In this document: positions 3,163 through 5,179 of the stretch, one piece after another
Layout of the letters: every line of letters starts with the position of its first letter
Position numbering within the stretch: the first letter of the stretch is position 1
DNA from: Streptomyces sp. NRRL WC-3549
GTDB taxonomy: Bacteria > Actinomycetota > Actinomycetes > Streptomycetales > Streptomycetaceae
Assembly: GCF_000721935.1 (NCBI RefSeq)
Contig: NZ_KL585450.1
Coordinates: 38,867 to 44,045 of the forward strand
Direction of reading: 5' to 3'
Length of the DNA: 5,179 nucleotides
Notes under the pieces: model-generated
Told to the model about the DNA's origin: nothing
Database searches by the model: none
The model's input: only the letters and a program-made list of their open reading frames with translations
Made by a program: the position numbers and the translations under genes

Positions 3163-5179
3163 ATGTCAATTTCCAGTTCTGACCGTACGACCCTGCCTGA
3201 GAACACCGAGATCGTCGAGGCCGTCGAGTCCGACGTCGTCGAGATCGCCGAGGCCGTCGTGGCCTTCGAGGCTCCGGCCGACGCCGAGCCCGCCGTCGAG
3301 AAGACCGAGCCCGTCGTCGACACCGAGCCCGCCGTCGACACCGAGGCCGCTCCGGCCGAGGACGCCGAGCCCACCGTCACGTTCGCCTCGCTCGGACTGC
3401 CCGAGGGCATCGTCCGCAAGCTCGCGCAGAACGGCGTGACCGCCCCCTTCCCGATCCAGGCCGCGACCATCCCGGACGCCCTGGCCGGCAAGGACATCCT
3501 GGGCCGTGGCCGTACCGGCTCCGGCAAGACGCTCTCCTTCGGCCTGCCGACCCTCTCCGCGCTGGCCGGTGGCCGCACCGAGAAGAAGAAGCCCCGCGCG
3601 ATCATCCTCACGCCGACCCGTGAGCTCGCGATGCAGGTCGCGGACGCGCTGCAGCCGTACGGCGACGTGCTCGGCCTGAAGATGAAGGTCGTCTGCGGCG
3701 GTACGTCGATGGGCAACCAGATCTACGCGCTGGAGCGCGGTGTCGACGTCCTCGTCGCCACGCCGGGCCGCCTGCGCGACATCATCAACCGGGGCGCCTG
3801 CTCCCTGGAGGACGTCCAGGTCGCGGTCCTCGACGAGGCCGACCAGATGTCCGACCTGGGCTTCCTCCCCGAGGTCACCGAGCTGCTCGACCAGATCCCC
3901 GGCGGCGGCCAGCGCATGCTCTTCTCCGCCACCATGGAGAACGAGATCGGCACGCTGGTCAAGCGCTACCTGAGCAACCCGGTCACCCACGAGGTCGACA
4001 GCGCCCAGGGCAACGTCTCGACCATGTCGCACCACGTCCTCGTCGTGAAGCCGAAGGACAAGGCCCCCGTCACGGCCGCGATCGCCGCCCGCAAGGGCCG
4101 CACGATCATCTTCGTCCGCACCCAGCTGGGCGCCGACCGCATCGCCGAGCAGCTCATCGAGTCCGGCGTGAAGGCCGACGCGCTGCACGGCGGTATGACC
4201 CAGGGCGCCCGTACGCGGGTCCTGGAGGACTTCAAGAAGGGCTACGTCAACGCGCTCGTCGCCACCGACGTCGCCGCCCGAGGCATCCACGTCGACGGCA
4301 TCGACCTGGTCCTGAACGTGGACCCGGCCGGTGACCACAAGGACTACCTGCACCGTTCGGGCCGTACCGCCCGGGCCGGCAAGTCCGGTGTCGTCGTCTC
4401 GCTGGCGCTGCCGCACCAGCGCCGTCAGATCTTCCGCCTCATGGAGGACGCGGGCGTCGACGCCTCGCGCCACATCGTGCAGGGCGCGGGCGTCTTCGAG
4501 CCGGAGGTCGCCGAGATCACCGGTGCCCGCTCGCTCACCGAGGTCCAGGCCGACTCCGCGAACAACGCCGCCAAGCAGGCCGAGCGCGAGGCCGCCGACC
4601 TGACCAAGCAGCTGGAGCGCGTCCAGCGCCGTGCCGTCGAGCTGCGCGAGGAGGCCGATCGCCTGGTCGCCCGTGCCGCCCGCGAGCGGGGCGACGACCC
4701 GGAGGCCGCGGTGGCCGAGGTGGCCGCCGAGGCCGAGGCCGCGCTCGTCGCCGCCGTGTCCGTGCCGGAGCAGCCGGCCGCGCGTGACGACCGTCGCGAC
4801 GACCGGGGCAACTTCAACCGCCGTGACGACCGCGGTGGTTACCGCGGCGGCAACGACCGTGGCGGCAACGACCGTGGCGGCAACGACCGTGGCGGCAACG
4901 ACCGCGGCGGACGCTCCTTCGAGCGCCGCGACGACCGTCGTGACGACCGTGGTGGCCGTTCCTCCGAGCGTCGTGACAACGACCGCCCGGCGTTCCGCGA
5001 GCGTCGTGACGAGCGTCCCTCCGGTGGCTTCCGCTCCGGTGGCGGTGACCGTCGTGACGACCGTGGTGGCCGTTCCTTCGAGCGTCGTGACAACGACCGC
5101 CCGTCGTTCAACCGCGACCGTCGTGACGAGCGTCCCTCCGGTGGCTACCGCTCCGGCGGCGGTGACCGCCCCTTCAACC
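3163..5179 (+). CDS. DEAD-box ATP-dependent RNA helicase (3' end outside window)
   Basis: The window holds 672 codons with no stop. The helicase uses ATP to unwind or remodel RNA in the cytoplasm, in roles such as ribosome assembly, mRNA decay or cold adaptation. Residues 11-70 are acidic (19 Asp/Glu, one Lys) and probably disordered. Core motifs are complete: Q motif (F74 to Q99), motif I GRTGSGKT (116-123), PTRELA (151-156), GG (179-180), TPGR (200-203), DEAD (224-227), SAT (255-257), IIFVRT (315-320), ATDVAARG (367-374) and HRSGRTARAG (397-406). An Ala/Glu/Arg-rich helical, possibly coiled-coil section spans about 460-535. From 541 on, an Arg/Asp/Gly tail carries tandem repeats (GGNDR and RRDDRGGRS types), expected to bind RNA non-specifically. 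The ATG at 3163 begins MSISSSD and follows GGAAGG at 13 nt; the frame is open back to an ATG at 3001 that overlaps the promoter. Frequent CGT and GGT codons, as in highly expressed Streptomyces genes, suggest strong expression. It resembles CsdA/DeaD- and RhlE-type helicases, but subfamily is not settled. Confidence 0.96.
   Translation, partial: MSISSSDRTTLPENTEIVEAVESDVVEIAEAVVAFEAPADAEPAVEKTEPVVDTEPAVDTEAAPAEDAEPTVTFASLGLPEGIVRKLAQNGVTAPFPIQAATIPDALAGKDILGRGRTGSGKTLSFGLPTLSALAGGRTEKKKPRAIILTPTRELAMQVADALQPYGDVLGLKMKVVCGGTSMGNQIYALERGVDVLVATPGRLRDIINRGACSLEDVQVAVLDEADQMSDLGFLPEVTELLDQIPGGGQRMLFSATMENEIGTLVKRYLSNPVTHEVDSAQGNVSTMSHHVLVVKPKDKAPVTAAIAARKGRTIIFVRTQLGADRIAEQLIESGVKADALHGGMTQGARTRVLEDFKKGYVNALVATDVAARGIHVDGIDLVLNVDPAGDHKDYLHRSGRTARAGKSGVVVSLALPHQRRQIFRLMEDAGVDASRHIVQGAGVFEPEVAEITGARSLTEVQADSANNAAKQAEREAADLTKQLERVQRRAVELREEADRLVARAARERGDDPEAAVAEVAAEAEAALVAAVSVPEQPAARDDRRDDRGNFNRRDDRGGYRGGNDRGGNDRGGNDRGGNDRGGRSFERRDDRRDDRGGRSSERRDNDRPAFRERRDERPSGGFRSGGGDRRDDRGGRSFERRDNDRPSFNRDRRDERPSGGYRSGGGDRPFN
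4846..4905 (+). repeat. Four tandem 15-bp repeats encoding GGNDR
   Basis: The unit GGCGGCAACGACCGT occurs four times head to tail (4846, 4861, 4876, 4891). The first three copies are identical and the fourth differs only in its last base (C). The unit is a multiple of three and in frame with the helicase, giving residues 562-581 as four GGNDR units. Near-identity at the DNA level suggests recent slippage or unequal recombination, and copy number is likely to vary between strains. Confidence 0.95.
4933..5163 (+). repeat. Tandem duplication of 114/117 bp in the helicase tail
   Basis: Copy 1 (4933-5046, 38 codons) and copy 2 (5047-5163, 39 codons) are direct neighbours and closely similar. Each encodes DRRDDRGGRS, then a variable residue (S or F), ERRDNDRP, a variable section (AFRE or SFNRD), RRDERPSGG, F or Y, and RSGGG. 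Most differences are single bases, plus one extra codon in copy 2. The sequence after copy 2 (GACCGCCCC) may begin another unit beyond the window. The duplication keeps frame, so it lengthens the Arg/Gly tail without breaking the gene. Confidence 0.9.

Noticed and set aside
3166..4473. Open frame of 435 residues on the minus strand
   Set aside because: It is antisense to the helicase core with complete motifs; its Asp/Val/Gly/Leu-rich sequence is typical of a mirror frame.
4846..5163. CRISPR-like repeat array
   Set aside because: The repeats are contiguous, without unique spacers, in frame and coding for an Arg/Gly tail.

Overview
The window is about 70% or more G+C. Its real genes end almost every codon in G or C, use GTG starts and have many false open frames on both strands. 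Together with the gene content (a three-segment membrane metallophosphoesterase, a small zincin, a Pro-rich exported protein and a large DEAD-box helicase with an arginine-glycine tail), this points to a high-GC actinomycete, most likely Streptomyces. No mobile element, CRISPR array or rRNA is visible. It looks like ordinary chromosomal core sequence.

Layout. Positions 1-36 hold a perfect hairpin downstream of a minus-strand tRNA-Glu(UUC) gene (37-109), whose own promoter lies at about 154-183. Next, also on the minus strand, is a membrane-anchored metallophosphoesterase of about 507 residues (190-1713). A 133-bp divergent intergenic region separates it from three plus-strand genes: a 117-residue HExxH metallopeptidase-family protein (1847-2200), apparently made from a leaderless mRNA; a 195-residue exported, probably lipid-anchored, Pro/Ser/Glu-rich protein (2366-2953); and a DEAD-box ATP-dependent RNA helicase (3163 to beyond the window end). 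No stretch over about 210 bp lacks a gene.

The most interesting region is the helicase gene and its leader. A good vegetative-type promoter (2976-3005) predicts a 5' untranslated leader of about 150 nt that can fold into three hairpins. The last hairpin (3101-3161) ends one base before the ATG and leaves the ribosome binding site in an internal loop between two stems. That arrangement would suit temperature-dependent or helicase-dependent autoregulation. This is inference from base pairing read by eye. The protein has a strongly acidic disordered N-terminus, a complete two-domain helicase core with every canonical motif, a charged Ala/Glu-rich helical section, and an Arg/Gly/Asp tail built from tandem DNA repeats: four 15-bp units, then a 114/117-bp duplication. 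The tail runs off the end of the window.

The genes do not form one obvious pathway. The tRNA and phosphoesterase share a strand but have separate signals. The metallopeptidase and the exported protein are separated by 165 bp. The exported protein and helicase are separated by 209 bp that contain a promoter but no convincing terminator, so read-through into the helicase is possible.
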